Shown here in pieces: positions 63,499 through 64,000 of a stretch of 64,000 bases of DNA. The notes under the pieces were generated by a model. That model worked only from the letters and a program-made list of their open reading frames with translations. It did not search any database and was not told the DNA's origin. Made by a program: the position numbers and the translations under genes. The first letter of the stretch is position 1, and each line of letters begins with the position of its first letter. The stretch is from Verrucomicrobiota bacterium (GTDB taxonomy: Bacteria > Verrucomicrobiota > Verrucomicrobiia > Opitutales > Opitutaceae). The stretch is from assembly GCA_003641745.1 (NCBI GenBank), contig QNAI01000005.1, forward strand, positions 1 through 64,000, read 5' to 3'.

Positions 63499-64000
63499 AT
63501 GCGTCGGTTCGTTCTCAGACCTGCAGGTGTCGTCATCGCTCTGGTGATCCTGGTCGTGGTGTCTCTTCCGTTGTGGCTGCCCTGGATGATCTCAGGAGTC
63601 GGCGCTCGGTATGGGTTGACGGTTGAGGCTCATGATCGGATCGGTTACGGACGGCTCGAACTGTCGGGGGTCGAATTCAGGATGGAGGGAATCGAGGTTC
63701 GAGCTGATCGGGTATCGTTGCCGGTGTGGCCACTCTGGCTTTTGCGGTCGGACGAAAAGAGGGACGCGGTGGCGGATTCTCCCGATCTTGTGGTCGATGG
63801 CTGGGTTCTGAGCGTCAGCCCGACCGGGGAGGTGTCGGAAAAATCAGATCTGTCCGCACTTGGGATTTACGATCAGTTGGTCGATCTGATGCCCACCCTG
63901 CACAGATTCATCCCTCGGATCCTGCTGCGGAATGGCGAGGTCCGGACGGGCGCGGACCTCCTGCGGTTTTCCGAGATCAGGTGGACGACATCGGCCTTCA
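63499..64000 (+). CDS. Start of a large AsmA/TamB-like membrane-anchored protein (partial)
   Basis: The ATG at 63499 opens a frame that runs to the window end (167 codons, incomplete). One N-terminal membrane helix (VVIALVILVVVSLPLWLPWM) is followed by a beta-rich periplasmic stretch (LTVEAHDRIGYGRLELSGVEF, then RMEGIEVRADRVSLPVW). The pattern of an anchor followed by LELSGVEF-type strands is typical of AsmA/TamB proteins that move lipids or assemble outer-membrane proteins, but only the start is visible. Confidence 0.65.
   Translation, partial: MRRFVLRPAGVVIALVILVVVSLPLWLPWMISGVGARYGLTVEAHDRIGYGRLELSGVEFRMEGIEVRADRVSLPVWPLWLLRSDEKRDAVADSPDLVVDGWVLSVSPTGEVSEKSDLSALGIYDQLVDLMPTLHRFIPRILLRNGEVRTGADLLRFSEIRWTTSAF

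Overview
The window looks like chromosome from a Verrucomicrobiota bacterium, probably Opitutae-like. The support is indirect: moderately high GC, a large TonB-dependent receptor with an N-terminal carboxypeptidase-regulatory-like domain, a secreted sulfatase, two exported proteins that share an aromatic-rich C-terminal domain, and many short palindromic intergenic repeats. No rRNA, tRNA, phage or CRISPR locus was recognised.

Region 1 (0.3-17.3 kb) handles organophosphate at the cell surface. It holds an exported lamin-tail-domain protein, a TonB-dependent receptor, glycerol-3-phosphate dehydrogenase, two glycerophosphodiester phosphodiesterases (GDPD), a TrmB-type regulator, a HAD phosphatase, a GlpT-like transporter, an exported PHP phosphoesterase and an exported EEP-family (endonuclease/exonuclease/phosphatase) hydrolase. 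Region 2 (17.5-26.8 kb) is a mostly co-directional catabolic cluster: zinc alcohol dehydrogenase, class II aldolase, two HAD hydrolases (one PhnX-like with the Schiff-base lysine position kept), a second GlpT-like carrier, a D-2-hydroxyacid dehydrogenase, a PhoD-like phosphodiesterase, a Fsr-like MFS exporter and an XRE-cupin regulator. Together these suggest scavenging of glycerophosphodiesters and possibly phosphonate-like compounds, with products entering at triose phosphate.

Region 3 (26.9-32.8 kb) has a sulfatase and a tightly overlapping operon made of an RpiR regulator, two citrate-synthase-like proteins and a CoA-acylating aldehyde dehydrogenase. A three-half-site palindrome lies upstream of the regulator. 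Region 4 (33-49 kb) is largely housekeeping: mnmA, a GH13 glycosidase, gap-pgk-tpiA, a polyprenyl synthase, an EI24-like membrane protein, FmdB, murJ, a bile-acid-symporter-family carrier, a GlcD-like oxidase and rmuC.

Region 5 (49-58.4 kb) is the most novel part. Two minus-strand histidine kinases (one a receiver-kinase protein) face a plus-strand operon of three genes with 4-bp overlaps: a LuxD-like acyl-ACP thioesterase fused to a SAM methyltransferase, a membrane-GAF histidine kinase, and a protein with degenerate GGDEF- and receiver-like domains. I propose a fatty-acid-methyl-ester-type signalling system analogous to, but not clearly homologous with, Ralstonia PhcB/PhcS/PhcR. The divergent intergenic region carries two adjacent MITE-like elements. 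Region 6 (58.4-64 kb) has an orphan ABC ATPase, pnp, rpsO, a DciA/DUF721 gene and the start of a large AsmA/TamB-like gene cut by the window end.
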